From Pseudomonas hygromyciniae (GTDB lineage: Bacteria; Pseudomonadota; Gammaproteobacteria; Pseudomonadales; Pseudomonadaceae), in NCBI RefSeq assembly GCF_016925675.1, contig NZ_CP070506.1, positions 2,788,501 to 2,852,500 on the forward strand: DNA of 64,000 nt. Reading direction: 5' to 3'. The notes under the pieces were generated by a model, which was given only the letters and a program-made list of their open reading frames with translations, searched no databases and was not told the origin of the DNA. The position numbers and the translations under genes were made by a program. Shown here one piece after another: positions 45,120 through 54,190 of this stretch; the first letter of the stretch is position 1; every line of letters starts with the position of its first letter.

Positions 45120-46067
45120 ATGACCGTGCTATTGAGTGAGCGCAGCCAGATTTTCCAGGGTGCCGATGCCTATGTCGTGTCGGATTACGTCAACCAGCAT
45201 GTGGGCAGCCACTGTATTCGCCTGCCGCCCAAGGGCCGGCCCATGGCGAGTATCAGCCACCGGACTTTTTCCAGCCTGGACCTGTGCCGTATCAGCTACG
45301 GCGCGCCGGTGCAGGTCACGTCGGTGGCGCTGGAAACCATTTACCACCTGCAGATCCTGCTGACAGGCCACTGCCGCTCCAATTCCCGGGGTGAGGTGCT
45401 TATCTTCGGGCCGGGCGAGATCTTGCTGATCAATCCCGATGACCCGGTGGACCTGACCTATTCCGCCGATTGCGAGAAATTCATCATCAAGTTGCCGGTG
45501 CGCCTGCTGGAAAACGCTTGCCTGGCGCAGCACTGGACACTGCCCCAAGCGGGTATCCGGTTTGCCGCGGCGCGCCACGCGTTGAGTGAAATGGACGGCT
45601 TCCTACAGTTGCTCGGGTTGATCTGCCACGAAGCGGAAAACGCCGCCGAGCCGCAAGTACAAGGCCTTTACGAGCGGATCGTGGCCAATAAGCTGTTGGC
45701 GCTGCTGACCAGTAACGTGTTGCGGGTGGTGCCCCAGGTGGGCCAAGGCGGCGGCTTCGAGGCGGTGCGCGAGTTTATCGAGGAGCACTTGAGCGAAGAC
45801 ATCAGCGTCGAGCAACTGATGGCCGTGGCCAAGGTCAGCGAGCGTTCGCTGTATAGCCTGTTCGAGCGTCAGGTCGGCCTTTCGCCCCGTGACTATATGC
45901 GCCGGCGCAAGTTGGAACGGGTGCATGCGCGCCTGCAACTGACCAGCGCGCGTAGCGTGACCGAGGTGGCGCTGGACCATGGCTTTGTGCACTTGGGGCG
46001 TTTTTCCGAGGCCTATCGCAAACGCTTTGGCGAGCTGCCTTCGCAGACCTGGAAGCGCCATCGCTGA
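45120..46067 (+). CDS. benR: AraC/XylS-family activator BenR
   Basis: A 315-residue AraC/XylS activator. The N-terminal AraC_binding_2 domain (~60-190, ISHRTFSSLDLCRISYGAPV and LIFGPGEILLINPDDP) binds effector. The C-terminal double HTH is at ~215-315 (ISVEQLMAVAKVSERSLYSLFERQV and SVTEVALDHGFVHLGRFSEAYRKRFGE), of XylS/BenR/AntR type. It immediately precedes benABCD and the two TGCN-N6-GGATA half-sites this family recognises. Benzoate is the expected inducer. AntR (anthranilate) would be the alternative, but the structural genes match benzoate dioxygenase. Confidence 0.88.
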   Translation: MTVLLSERSQIFQGADAYVVSDYVNQHVGSHCIRLPPKGRPMASISHRTFSSLDLCRISYGAPVQVTSVALETIYHLQILLTGHCRSNSRGEVLIFGPGEILLINPDDPVDLTYSADCEKFIIKLPVRLLENACLAQHWTLPQAGIRFAAARHALSEMDGFLQLLGLICHEAENAAEPQVQGLYERIVANKLLALLTSNVLRVVPQVGQGGGFEAVREFIEEHLSEDISVEQLMAVAKVSERSLYSLFERQVGLSPRDYMRRRKLERVHARLQLTSARSVTEVALDHGFVHLGRFSEAYRKRFGELPSQTWKRHR

Positions 46068-46073
46068 GCCGCT

Positions 46074-46109
46074 TGCGCCAGCCGGATACAGGTTTGCAGG
46101 AAGTGGATA
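46074..46109 (+). promoter_or_regulatory. BenR/XylS activator-binding sites of the ben operon
   Basis: Two direct repeats TGCG-N6-GGATA and TGCA-N6-GGATA lie exactly 21 bp apart, matching the TGCA-N6-GGNTA half-sites of the XylS-activated Pm promoter. They start 7 bp after the benR stop and end 65 bp before the benA ATG. Known family binding plus location make this the benA activator site. Confidence 0.85.
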
Positions 46110-46174
46110 TTGGGGCAGGGGACGAACACGTACGGTGAGGGCGCCTGATACAAGAACAACGGAGGGCCTGCCCC

Positions 46175-47551
46175 ATGACCAGTACACTCGACCGCCTCGC
46201 CGTACAACTGCGCGAGTCCGTCCAGGAAGACCCCGCGACCGGGGTGTTTCGCTGCCGCCGCGACATTTTTACCGACCCCGACCTGTTTGCCCTCGAGATC
46301 AAGCACATCTTCGAAGGCGGTTGGATCTACCTGGCCCATGAAAGCCAAGTAGCCGAGATCAACGACTACTACACCACCTGGATCGGCCGCCAACCGGTGG
46401 TCATCACCCGCGACCAGCAGGGCATCCTGCATGGCCTGGTCAACGCCTGTGCCCACCGTGGCGCCATGCTGTGCCGGCGCAAACAGGGGAACAAAGGCTC
46501 ATTCACCTGCCCATTCCACGGCTGGACGTTCAGCAACGCCGGCAAGCTGCTCAAGGTCAAGGACGGGAAGACCGGTGCCTACCCGGACAGCTTCGACTGC
46601 GAGGGTTCCCACGACCTCAAGCGCCTGGCGCGCTTTGAAAACTACCGCGGCTTTTTGTTCGGCAGCCTCAGCGAGGCGGTGCCGGAACTGAGCGATTACC
46701 TGGGCGAAACCCGAGTCATCATCGACCAGATGGTCGACCAGGCGCCCCTGGGCCTGGAGGTGCTGCGCGGCAGTTCGTCCTATGTCTACGACGGCAACTG
46801 GAAGCTGCAGATCGAGAACGGCGCCGATGGCTACCACGTCAGCTCCGTGCACTGGAACTACTCGGCAACCATGGGCCGGCGCAATTACGAGGCCGAAGGC
46901 ACGCGCACCGTCGATGCCAATGGCTGGTCGAAAAGCCTGGGCGGGGTCTACGCCTTCGATCATGGGCATATCCTGCTGTGGACGCGCCTGCTCAACCCCG
47001 AGGTGCGGCCGGTACATGCCCACCGCGCGGCATTGGCCGAACGCCTGGGCCAGGAACGCGCCGACTTTATCGTCGACCAGACCCGCAATCTGTGCCTTTA
47101 CCCCAATGTGTACCTGATGGACCAGTTCTCCACGCAGATCCGCGTGGTGCGGCCGCTGGCGGTGGACAAAACCGAGGTGACGATCTATTGCATGGCGCCG
47201 ATTGGCGAAAGCCCCCAGGAGCGGGCGACGCGGATCCGTCAGTACGAAGACTTCTTCAACGTCAGCGGCATGGGCACTCCAGATGACCTGGAAGAGTTCC
47301 GTGCCTGCCAGACCGGCTACCAGGGCGCGAGCACCTTGTGGAATGACCTGAGCCGGGGTGCCAAGCAGTGGGTCGAGGGGGCGGACGACAACGCCAGGGC
47401 CATGGGCATGCAGCCGCAACTGAGCGGGGTGAAGACCGAAGACGAAGGCTTGTTCGTACGCCAGCATGCGCATTGGGCCCAGAGCCTGCAGCGCGCGATC
47501 GAGCGTGAACAGCAAGGCCTGATCGCCAGCGACCGGGAGGTGCAGCCATGA
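46175..47551 (+). CDS. benA: Benzoate 1,2-dioxygenase large (alpha) subunit
   Basis: A 458-residue Rieske oxygenase subunit that dihydroxylates benzoate to the cis-1,2-diol carboxylate. The [2Fe-2S] Rieske ligands are Cys92, His94, Cys112 and His115 (CAHRGAMLC and CPFHGWTF). Mononuclear-iron histidines lie in NGADGYHVSSVHWNY (His221, His226). Length matches BenA/XylX (~455). A GGAGGG site precedes the ATG; the stop overlaps benB by 4 bp. Confidence 0.94.
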   Translation: MTSTLDRLAVQLRESVQEDPATGVFRCRRDIFTDPDLFALEIKHIFEGGWIYLAHESQVAEINDYYTTWIGRQPVVITRDQQGILHGLVNACAHRGAMLCRRKQGNKGSFTCPFHGWTFSNAGKLLKVKDGKTGAYPDSFDCEGSHDLKRLARFENYRGFLFGSLSEAVPELSDYLGETRVIIDQMVDQAPLGLEVLRGSSSYVYDGNWKLQIENGADGYHVSSVHWNYSATMGRRNYEAEGTRTVDANGWSKSLGGVYAFDHGHILLWTRLLNPEVRPVHAHRAALAERLGQERADFIVDQTRNLCLYPNVYLMDQFSTQIRVVRPLAVDKTEVTIYCMAPIGESPQERATRIRQYEDFFNVSGMGTPDDLEEFRACQTGYQGASTLWNDLSRGAKQWVEGADDNARAMGMQPQLSGVKTEDEGLFVRQHAHWAQSLQRAIEREQQGLIASDREVQP

Positions 47552-48036
47552 GCCTGTCCCGTGAGCGCCTGCTGGACTTTCTCTACCGCGAAGCCCGCCT
47601 GCTGGATGACCGCCAGTGGGATGAATGGCTGGCGTGTTATTCCCCCAAGGCGCAGTTCTGGATGCCCGCCTGGGATGACTACGACACCCTCACCGAAGAT
47701 CCGCACAGCGAAATCTCGCTGATCTTCTACCCCAGCCGTGACGGCCTGGAAGACCGCATCTTCCGCATCAAGACCGAGCGCTCCAGCGCCAGCACGCCCG
47801 AGCCACGCACCGTGCACATGCTGTGCAACCTCGAAGTGCTGGCCGACGATGGTGCCCAGGTCGAGCTGCGCTTCAATTGGCACACCCTCAGCCACCGCTA
47901 CAAGACCACCGACAGCTACTTCGGCACCTCGTTCTATGCCTTGGATATACGCGGCGAGCAGCCGCTGATCACGCGCAAGAAGGTGGTGCTGAAAAACGAT
48001 TACATCCACCAGGTCATCGACATCTACCACATCTGA
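47548..48036 (+). CDS. benB: Benzoate 1,2-dioxygenase small (beta) subunit
   Basis: A 162-residue NTF2-fold beta subunit of ring-hydroxylating dioxygenases. LLDFLYREARLLDDRQWDEWLA is the classical start; the SYFGTSFYALDIRG and RKKVVLKNDYIHQVIDIYHI segments match BenB/XylY. It pairs with BenA as alpha3beta3. It is coupled to benA and benC. Confidence 0.94.
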   Translation: MSLSRERLLDFLYREARLLDDRQWDEWLACYSPKAQFWMPAWDDYDTLTEDPHSEISLIFYPSRDGLEDRIFRIKTERSSASTPEPRTVHMLCNLEVLADDGAQVELRFNWHTLSHRYKTTDSYFGTSFYALDIRGEQPLITRKKVVLKNDYIHQVIDIYHI

Positions 48037-48046
48037 GGACACCGCC

Positions 48047-49069
48047 ATGACGTATGCCATTGCCCTGAACTTCGAAGATGGGGTGACCCGCTTCATCGAC
48101 TGCAAGGTGGGAGAGAAGGTGCTCGACGCCGCCTTTCGCCAACGCATCAACCTGCCCATGGATTGCTCGGATGGCGTCTGCGGCACCTGCAAATGCCGCT
48201 GTGAAACCGGCGCCTACGACTTGGGCGACGACTATATCGAAGACGCCCTGAGCGCGGACGAAGCCCAGGAGCGCCAAGTACTGACCTGCCAGATGGTGCC
48301 GCAGTCCGATTGCGTGATTGCCGTGCCCGTGCCGTCCAGTGCATGCAAGACCGGCACTACGCAGTTCGTCGCGACGCTGGCCGGCATCACCCGCCACGCC
48401 GATGCCGCACTGCAGGTGAGTTTCGAACTGGATCAGGCTCCGGTGTTTCTCCCAGGCCAGTACGTGAATATCGGCGTGCCCGACAGCGGGCAGACGCGCG
48501 CCTATTCATTCAGCAGCCGCCCTGGCGACACCCACGCCAGTTTCCTGATCAAGCATGTACCGGGCGGGTTGATGAGCGGCTGGCTGGAGCGTGCCCAGCC
48601 GGGCGATAGCGTAGCGATGACCGGGCCGTTGGGCAGTTTTTACCTGCGTGAGGTGCAGCGGCCGCTGCTGCTATTGGCCGGCGGCACCGGCCTGGCACCG
48701 TTTCTGTCGATGCTTGAAGTGCTGGCCCTGCGCGGGGAAACCCGGCCGATCACGCTGATCTACGGCGTGACCCGGGATCAGGACCTGGTGCTGGTCAAGG
48801 CCCTGGAGTCCTTCGCCGGGCGGTTGCCCAACCTCACGCTTGTCACCTGCGTGGCCGACCCGCAGACCGCGCACCCGCGCCAGGGCTATGTCACCCAGCA
48901 TATGGCCAGCGACGTTCTCAATGGCGGCGATGTGGACGTTTACCTGTGCGGGCCGCCGCCGATGGTTGATGCGGTGCGCCAGTACTTCAAGCAGTTGGGT
49001 GTGACCCCGGCCTGTTTTCATTACGAGAAATTTACCCCCAACGTTGTCGCCAGCTCTGATGCGGCCTGA
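48047..49069 (+). CDS. benC: Benzoate 1,2-dioxygenase reductase
   Basis: A 340-residue electron-transfer component. An N-terminal plant-type [2Fe-2S] ferredoxin (Cys40, Cys45, Cys48, Cys81) is fused to an FAD-binding domain (RAYSFSSRP) and an NADH-binding domain (GGTGLAPFLSML, then CGPPPMVDAV). It moves electrons from NADH to BenA. Length matches BenC/XylZ (~336). It lies 10 bp after benB. Confidence 0.94.
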   Translation: MTYAIALNFEDGVTRFIDCKVGEKVLDAAFRQRINLPMDCSDGVCGTCKCRCETGAYDLGDDYIEDALSADEAQERQVLTCQMVPQSDCVIAVPVPSSACKTGTTQFVATLAGITRHADAALQVSFELDQAPVFLPGQYVNIGVPDSGQTRAYSFSSRPGDTHASFLIKHVPGGLMSGWLERAQPGDSVAMTGPLGSFYLREVQRPLLLLAGGTGLAPFLSMLEVLALRGETRPITLIYGVTRDQDLVLVKALESFAGRLPNLTLVTCVADPQTAHPRQGYVTQHMASDVLNGGDVDVYLCGPPPMVDAVRQYFKQLGVTPACFHYEKFTPNVVASSDAA

Positions 49070-49079
49070 GGAAATCAGC

Positions 49080-49841
49080 ATGACTCCACGTTTTGACTCC
49101 AAGGTTGCGCTGGTCACCGGCGCCGCCCAGGGTATCGGCCGGCGCGTTGCCGAACGGTTGCTTGAGGAGGGCGCCCGGGTGGTCGCCGTCGATCGCTCGG
49201 AACTGGTGCACGAGTTGCAGCACGCCCGGCTGCTGGCCCTGACCGCCGACCTTGAGCAGCATGCCGAGTGTGCCGAGGTAATGGCCGCCGCCAAGGTACG
49301 GTTTGGGCGCATCGACATTCTGATCAACAACGTCGGCGGGACCCTCTGGGCGAAGCCCTTTGAGTACTACGAGGTGGCGCAAATCGAAGCCGAAGTGCGC
49401 CGCTCGCTGTTCCCCACCCTGTGGTGCTGCCATTGCGTGCTGCCCTACATGCTGGAGCAGGGCAGCGGTGCCATCGTCAATGTGTCTTCGGTCGCCACGC
49501 GCGGGATCAATCGCGTGCCCTATGGCGCGGCCAAGGGCGGGGTGAATGCCCTGACCGCCTGCCTGGCCCTGGAAACCGCTGGCAGTGGCATTCGCGTCAA
49601 CGCCACCGCGCCCGGTGGCACCGAGGCACCGCCGCGGCGCATCCCGCGCAATAACCAGCCGCAGAGCGAGCAGGAGCGCGTGTGGTACCAGCAGGTCGTC
49701 GACCAGACCCTGGATAGCAGCCTGATGAAGCGCTACGCCAACATCGACGAACAAGTGGGCGCAATCCTGTTCCTGGCCTCTGACGAAGCCTCCTATATCA
49801 CCGGCGTGACCTTGCCGGTAGGCGGTGGCGACCTCGGCTGA
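49080..49841 (+). CDS. benD: 1,6-dihydroxycyclohexa-2,4-diene-1-carboxylate dehydrogenase
   Basis: A 253-residue SDR that oxidises and decarboxylates the benzoate cis-diol to catechol using NAD. The ATG at 49080 follows GAGGAA and gives MTPRFDSKVALVTGAAQGIG. The active-site VSSVATRGINRVPYGAAKGG (Ser and YxxxK) and the ending SYITGVTLPVGGGDLG match BenD/XylL. It is last in benABCD. Catechol must then be degraded by genes outside the window (no cat genes here). Confidence 0.93.
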   Translation: MTPRFDSKVALVTGAAQGIGRRVAERLLEEGARVVAVDRSELVHELQHARLLALTADLEQHAECAEVMAAAKVRFGRIDILINNVGGTLWAKPFEYYEVAQIEAEVRRSLFPTLWCCHCVLPYMLEQGSGAIVNVSSVATRGINRVPYGAAKGGVNALTACLALETAGSGIRVNATAPGGTEAPPRRIPRNNQPQSEQERVWYQQVVDQTLDSSLMKRYANIDEQVGAILFLASDEASYITGVTLPVGGGDLG

Positions 49842-49877
49842 TTCGCGTTTTACCTGCAGACATTGACGCACAACACC

Positions 49878-49908
49878 AAGCGGGCAGGGCGTCAGGCCCT
49901 GCTCGCTT
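49878..49908 (+). terminator. Putative terminator after benD
   Basis: AAGCGGGCAGGGC pairs with GCCCTGCTCGCTT as a 13-bp stem (one G-T pair) and 5-nt loop, 37 bp beyond the benD stop. Only a short T-poor tail follows, so it may be a hairpin stabiliser rather than a strict intrinsic terminator. Confidence 0.6.
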
Positions 49909-49928
49909 GTGTGCGCCCCGGACCGGAT

Positions 49929-50564
49929 TCAGCGGCCCCTGACCAGCCATAACGATCCCCAGCTGCCGAAGGGCAACCAGGTTATATCGCCGACAAATGT
50001 GTCGGCCAGTTGAGCGGGTTCAGATTCCAGGAGTTCCAGATTCCCCAGGACTCCGGCGGTTACGAACGAGAGGGTATTCACATCACCGAGATCGAATAGA
50101 CCAGAAAGTCCCTGTGATGATGTCAGTGAGAGTTCACCGTAGGGACCATTCATGCTGACGGCGGGGCTGGGCAGCGCTTTTGCCCAGAAGCGTTCAAACC
50201 CCCGGCCCAGGCTGGACTGCTTCAGGGGGCTGATCAGCGCTTTGGACGCCTTGCTGATGAGGTTCCTGGCGGCTGCCGGGAAAGACCGTCCCAGGTAGGC
50301 GGTTAACTGCGCCGTTTTGCCCGCCACGGTGGCCAGTCCGCCTAACGCTCCGGTGCCCAATGACACCCAAGCCAGGATGCTGGACGCCTCGGGGGCGGTG
50401 TCTCTGACAATCAATGAGGCAATGCCGGTGACGAGAGAAGACGCGGCAAGTCCCACAAGGGCGGCCGTCATCAACAGCGAGGTGCCGCCGGTCAAATAGG
50501 TGGTGGATTTTTTATCCTCTCCCTTGCGCGTGGCGCCCGTAACGATGAACCCGACGCTTGATCC
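49929..50564 (-). pseudogene. C-terminal remnant of a larger protein (possible toxin/effector fragment)
   Basis: An open frame of about 210 codons without a convincing start. Reading from an in-frame stop at 50565, the codons give GSSVGFIVTGATRKGEDK and continue smoothly into LTGGTSLLMTAALVGLAASSLV; only a TTG (50495) is available as a start, and it lacks a ribosome-binding site. The C-terminal half contains a hydrophobic stretch (TAALVGLAASSLVTGIASLI) and a soluble tail. It resembles the C-terminal part of large pseudomonad proteins of toxin/effector type, but that is an impression. Most likely a 5'-truncated gene left by rearrangement. Confidence 0.5.
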
Positions 50565-50608
50565 TCAACCCCTGTGCAGCCCGACCACCGGCAATGATGC
50601 GGTCACGG

Positions 50609-51487
50609 TCACTTCGCCACCGCCGACATCAGCAACTTGCGAATTTCCCCGGTAATCGCACTTTTGGTGCCTTGCTCCAGAATCCCTACCCGGCGTACCG
50701 CCAGGTCCCCCGGCAGCGGCAATACGCGCAGGCTGGGGTCTTTGTGCCAGTCAAAGTTCTTCAGCAGCGGTACGATCGCCACGCCGACTTGCTGGCGCAC
50801 CAGGTCGGCGATGCCGATGATCGAGTTCAGCTCGAGGATTTCCAACGGTTCGACCGATTCACTCTTGATGATCGACTGCACCTTGCGGCCTACGGCGGTG
50901 GAGCGGTCATAGCGAATGAACGGCTGGGTCCTGAGCAATTCCACGGCGTCGTCGATACCGGAGGTTTGCGCGGTGTTGGCGAGCATGACGATGGGCTCGT
51001 TGTAGAGCAGGGTCCAGCTCAACCCGTCGAAGTTCTGCCGCGCCGTCTCGATCAGCAATGCCGCGTCGAGCTTGCCGGCGTGGACCAGGCTGACCACTTC
51101 TTCGGAGCGGGCGGTCATCAGGTTGACCGATATGCGCGGGTGCAGCTTTTTCAGTTGCACCAGGCAATTGGCGAGCAGGCCCATGCCGGAGGTAATGCCG
51201 CCGATGGACACTTCACCCTCCATGGCCATGTCATCGGGGGCCTCGGCAATCATTTGCTCGTAGTCCGCCAACAGGCGCTTGGCCTTGGGCAGCAACAACA
51301 CGCCATCGCGGCTCAGCTTGACCTGTCTTTGGCTGCGGTCGAACAGCGGTCGGCGCATCTCTTCTTCGAGGGCACGCATTTGCTGGCCAACGGCGGCGTT
51401 GGTGAGGGCCACACGGTCGGCGGCGGCGGCAAAACTGCCGTACTCGGCGACGGCGATAAACGTCTTGAAGAAACGAATGTTGCTCAT
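50609..51487 (-). CDS. LysR-family regulator of the adjacent catabolic cluster
   Basis: A 292-residue LysR regulator. HTH: SNIRFFKTFIAVAEYGSFAA, then VALTNAAVGQQMRALEEEM; effector domain ~90-285. The ATG giving MSNIRFFKTF was preferred by family N-terminus; an ATG 6 codons earlier is also in frame. It is divergent from the alpha/beta hydrolase-ABC-porin-amidase gene series, so it is the most likely local activator of that cluster. Confidence 0.9.
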   Translation of the reverse strand: MSNIRFFKTFIAVAEYGSFAAAADRVALTNAAVGQQMRALEEEMRRPLFDRSQRQVKLSRDGVLLLPKAKRLLADYEQMIAEAPDDMAMEGEVSIGGITSGMGLLANCLVQLKKLHPRISVNLMTARSEEVVSLVHAGKLDAALLIETARQNFDGLSWTLLYNEPIVMLANTAQTSGIDDAVELLRTQPFIRYDRSTAVGRKVQSIIKSESVEPLEILELNSIIGIADLVRQQVGVAIVPLLKNFDWHKDPSLRVLPLPGDLAVRRVGILEQGTKSAITGEIRKLLMSAVAK

Positions 51488-51542
51488 GGGCAGGACCGTG
51501 TTCATGGGGGTGACTGCATGGTAAAGGTTTTGTTTACTCTGG

Positions 51543-51557
51543 CTAAAGTTAAATTAG
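51543..51557. promoter_or_regulatory. LysR-type inverted repeat in divergent region
   Basis: CTAAAGTTAAATTAG has CTAA/TTAG arms around 7 bp, in the 131-bp AT-rich interval between the LysR gene and the hydrolase gene. Arm length and spacing fit a LysR box, but it is short and could be chance. Confidence 0.35.
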
Positions 51558-51618
51558 TTTTTCTTTTTATAGTGCTCGACCAATACTCAAGTCCGAACTG
51601 ACTCGGCGAACTTTCCAA

Positions 51619-52485
51619 ATGAGCAATCCAGATATCAGCCCTGAAGACGCAGCATTACGTGCGGCAAAAAACGTGTATCACCTCGGCGCGACCACCGTGT
51701 ACTCCCACCCTGGGGACAGCCGGTTTGCCTACACCCTTTACGTGCCTGAAGCCATCGAGGACAGCGCCCGGCCAGTAGACCTGGTGGTCTCGCTGCACGG
51801 CTCGACCCGTGCGATGGAGATTTACCGCAATGGCTTCGCGGAATTTGGCCGCTGGAACGATTGTGTGATCCTGTCGCCGCTGTTCCCGGTCGGCGTGCTG
51901 GGCGACGGCAATGGTGATGGCTACAAGCAGATAGTCGAAGGCGATATCCGTTACGACCAAGTACTACTGGACATGATTGCCAGCGTTGGCAAGCGCTACG
52001 GTCGCAGCTTCGAGACCTTTGCACTGTTCGGCTATTCCGGTGGTGGGCAATTCACCCATCGCTTCTGCTACCTGCACCCCGAAAAGCTCTGGGCGGCGTC
52101 CATCGGCGCGCCGGGCTCGGTGACCCTGCTCGATGCCGATCAGGACTGGTGGGTCGGCGTGCGGGACTTTGCCACGCGTTTTGGCAAACCGTTGAACCTG
52201 CCAGCCTTGCAGCGATTGCCCGTGCATATGGTGGTAGGTGATTCGGACCTCGAAACCTGGGAAATTACCCACCGTGAAGGCGGCAAACACTTCATGGCCG
52301 GTGCCAACGCTGCCGGGCGTACGCGCCCCGAGCGCCTGGCTACCTTGAAGGCCAGCTTCGAGGCTGCCGGTGTGCAGGTGCATTTCGACTTGCTGCCCAA
52401 CGTCGCGCACCAGGGCATCAAGGCCATGCCGGCTGCCCAGGATTTTTTCGCCAAGGTGTTGCGCCACAAGCGCAGCCTGGGCTGA
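51619..52485 (+). CDS. Alpha/beta hydrolase (PHB-depolymerase-like fold)
   Basis: A 288-residue cytoplasmic alpha/beta hydrolase. Oxyanion segment VVSLHGSTRAMEIYRN, nucleophile elbow LFGYSGGGQFTHRF (GYSGG), Asp in HMVVGDSDLETWE and catalytic His in LPNVAHQGIK. It looks like an esterase or depolymerase-type enzyme. As the first gene of the putative catabolic cluster it may release part of the substrate, for example an ester or acyl group. It has no signal peptide. Confidence 0.82.
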   Translation: MSNPDISPEDAALRAAKNVYHLGATTVYSHPGDSRFAYTLYVPEAIEDSARPVDLVVSLHGSTRAMEIYRNGFAEFGRWNDCVILSPLFPVGVLGDGNGDGYKQIVEGDIRYDQVLLDMIASVGKRYGRSFETFALFGYSGGGQFTHRFCYLHPEKLWAASIGAPGSVTLLDADQDWWVGVRDFATRFGKPLNLPALQRLPVHMVVGDSDLETWEITHREGGKHFMAGANAAGRTRPERLATLKASFEAAGVQVHFDLLPNVAHQGIKAMPAAQDFFAKVLRHKRSLG

Positions 52486-52610
52486 TACACCGCAAGTGAT
52501 GCACTCAGAACAGACCGCATAACAATAACCAAGGATTCACTCATTCTGATGCCGGTCCTGCCTTGGCTCCCGCCACTGACCGGAAAATTCCTTCAAGGAG
52601 TCTTTCTCCC

Positions 52611-54179
52611 GTGAATAGTTACGTAAAGACGGCATTGGCCGTCGTAATGTCGGCGTGCACCGTCTCCATGGCCGTTGCCCAGGACAAGGTCATCAGCGTC
52701 GGGCTCAACGGTGATATCCGCAGCACCGACCCAGGCGTCAACCGTGACGACAACACCGACGCGGTGATGATGCATATCGTCGAAGGATTGGTGGCGTACC
52801 GTGAAGACACCAGCATCGCCCCGATGCTCGCCAGCGCGGTTGACGTGTCGGCGGATGGCCTGCGCTACACCTTTACCCTGCGTGACGGCGTGCACTTTCA
52901 CAACGGCCAGCTATTGACGGCCAAGGACGTGCAATGGACCTGGCAGCGCTACCTGGACCCCAAGACCCAATGGCGTTGCCTGGCAGAGTTCGATGGGCGC
53001 GGTGCGGCCAAGATCGTTGATATCGCCAGCCCCGACCCGAAAACCGTGGTATTCACCCTGGATCAGGCCAATGGCTTGTTCCTGGCCGCCATGGCCCGCC
53101 CCGATTGCGCGGGCAGCGGCATCCTGCATCCAGACTCCCTGGCCGCCGATGGCAGTTGGCGCGCACCGATTGGCACCGGCCCGTTCACCCTGGGCAAGTG
53201 GCAGAAGGGCCAGTACGTCGAATTGGATCGCTTCGAGCAATACACCCCACGTGCCGAAGACAAGGCGGATGGTTACACCGGCAACAAGCAGGCGTTTGTC
53301 GACACCGTGCGGTTTGAGGTGATCCCCGATTCGGCCTCGGCCAAGGCAGCGTTGCTGTCGGGTGGCGTGGACCTGCTGCCGGACGTGACCGCAATGGATG
53401 CCGCACAACTCAAGCAGGTCAAGAACCTGCAGATCCAGGTCAGCCCGATCATGACCATCAGCGGGCTGCTGTTCCAGACCCGCGACCCGCTGCTCAAGGA
53501 CGTGCGCATCCGTCGCGCGGTGGCGTTGTCCCTGGATTACGCGCAGATGGTGGCGGCGTTGTCCGATGGTTTGTCGGTGGTCAACAACTCAATCATTCCC
53601 ACGGCGAGCCCGTACTACGACAGCACCGCGCACCAGGGTTATACCTACAACCTCGACGAGGCCCGGCGCCTGTTGAAGGAAGCCGGCTACCGCGGTGAAA
53701 AAATCCGCATGCTGGTCAACAAGCGCTACCCGCAGATGTTCGACATGGGCTTGCTCAGCCAGGCCATGACCCAGGCGGCAGGGCTGAACATCGAGATGGA
53801 AACCCTGGAGTGGGGCACACAGTTGGAGCGTTACCAGACCGGTAGCTACCAGATGATGTCGTTCTCCTACTCGGGACGTTTCGATGCGGCGCAAAGCTAC
53901 GAATCGGTGATCGGCGACAAGGCCAAGGAACCGCGTAAGGTCTGGGACAACCCCCAAGCCCTGGCCATCTTGCGTGAGGCCCAGCGTGAAGTTGACCCCG
54001 CCAAGCGCCAGCCACTGTTCGACCAGCTGCACACGCTGATGCTCAAGGATGTACCCATGGTGGTTATCTATAACGGCACGGCCATCGGCGCCATGGGCAA
54101 GCGCGTCGAGGGGTATCGTTCCTGGCCTGTTGCCAAGCCGCGCCTGTGGGGCGTGAAGCTGCTCGACACTTCCAAGTAA
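52611..54179 (+). CDS. Peptide/nickel-type ABC transporter substrate-binding protein
   Basis: A 522-residue periplasmic solute-binding protein of the DppA/OppA family (SBP_bac_5). The GTG at 52611 was chosen: AAGGAG lies 10 bp upstream and the start gives a signal peptide (VNSYVKTALAVVMSACTVSM, cleaved near VAQ). The frame starting at 52563 does not give a signal peptide. Typical motifs: TFTLRDGVHFHNGQLLTAKD and PTASPYYDSTAHQGYTYNL. It captures peptide-like compounds in the periplasm for the permeases encoded next. Confidence 0.9.
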   Translation: MNSYVKTALAVVMSACTVSMAVAQDKVISVGLNGDIRSTDPGVNRDDNTDAVMMHIVEGLVAYREDTSIAPMLASAVDVSADGLRYTFTLRDGVHFHNGQLLTAKDVQWTWQRYLDPKTQWRCLAEFDGRGAAKIVDIASPDPKTVVFTLDQANGLFLAAMARPDCAGSGILHPDSLAADGSWRAPIGTGPFTLGKWQKGQYVELDRFEQYTPRAEDKADGYTGNKQAFVDTVRFEVIPDSASAKAALLSGGVDLLPDVTAMDAAQLKQVKNLQIQVSPIMTISGLLFQTRDPLLKDVRIRRAVALSLDYAQMVAALSDGLSVVNNSIIPTASPYYDSTAHQGYTYNLDEARRLLKEAGYRGEKIRMLVNKRYPQMFDMGLLSQAMTQAAGLNIEMETLEWGTQLERYQTGSYQMMSFSYSGRFDAAQSYESVIGDKAKEPRKVWDNPQALAILREAQREVDPAKRQPLFDQLHTLMLKDVPMVVIYNGTAIGAMGKRVEGYRSWPVAKPRLWGVKLLDTSK

Positions 54180-54190
54180 GGCGTAGCGCT

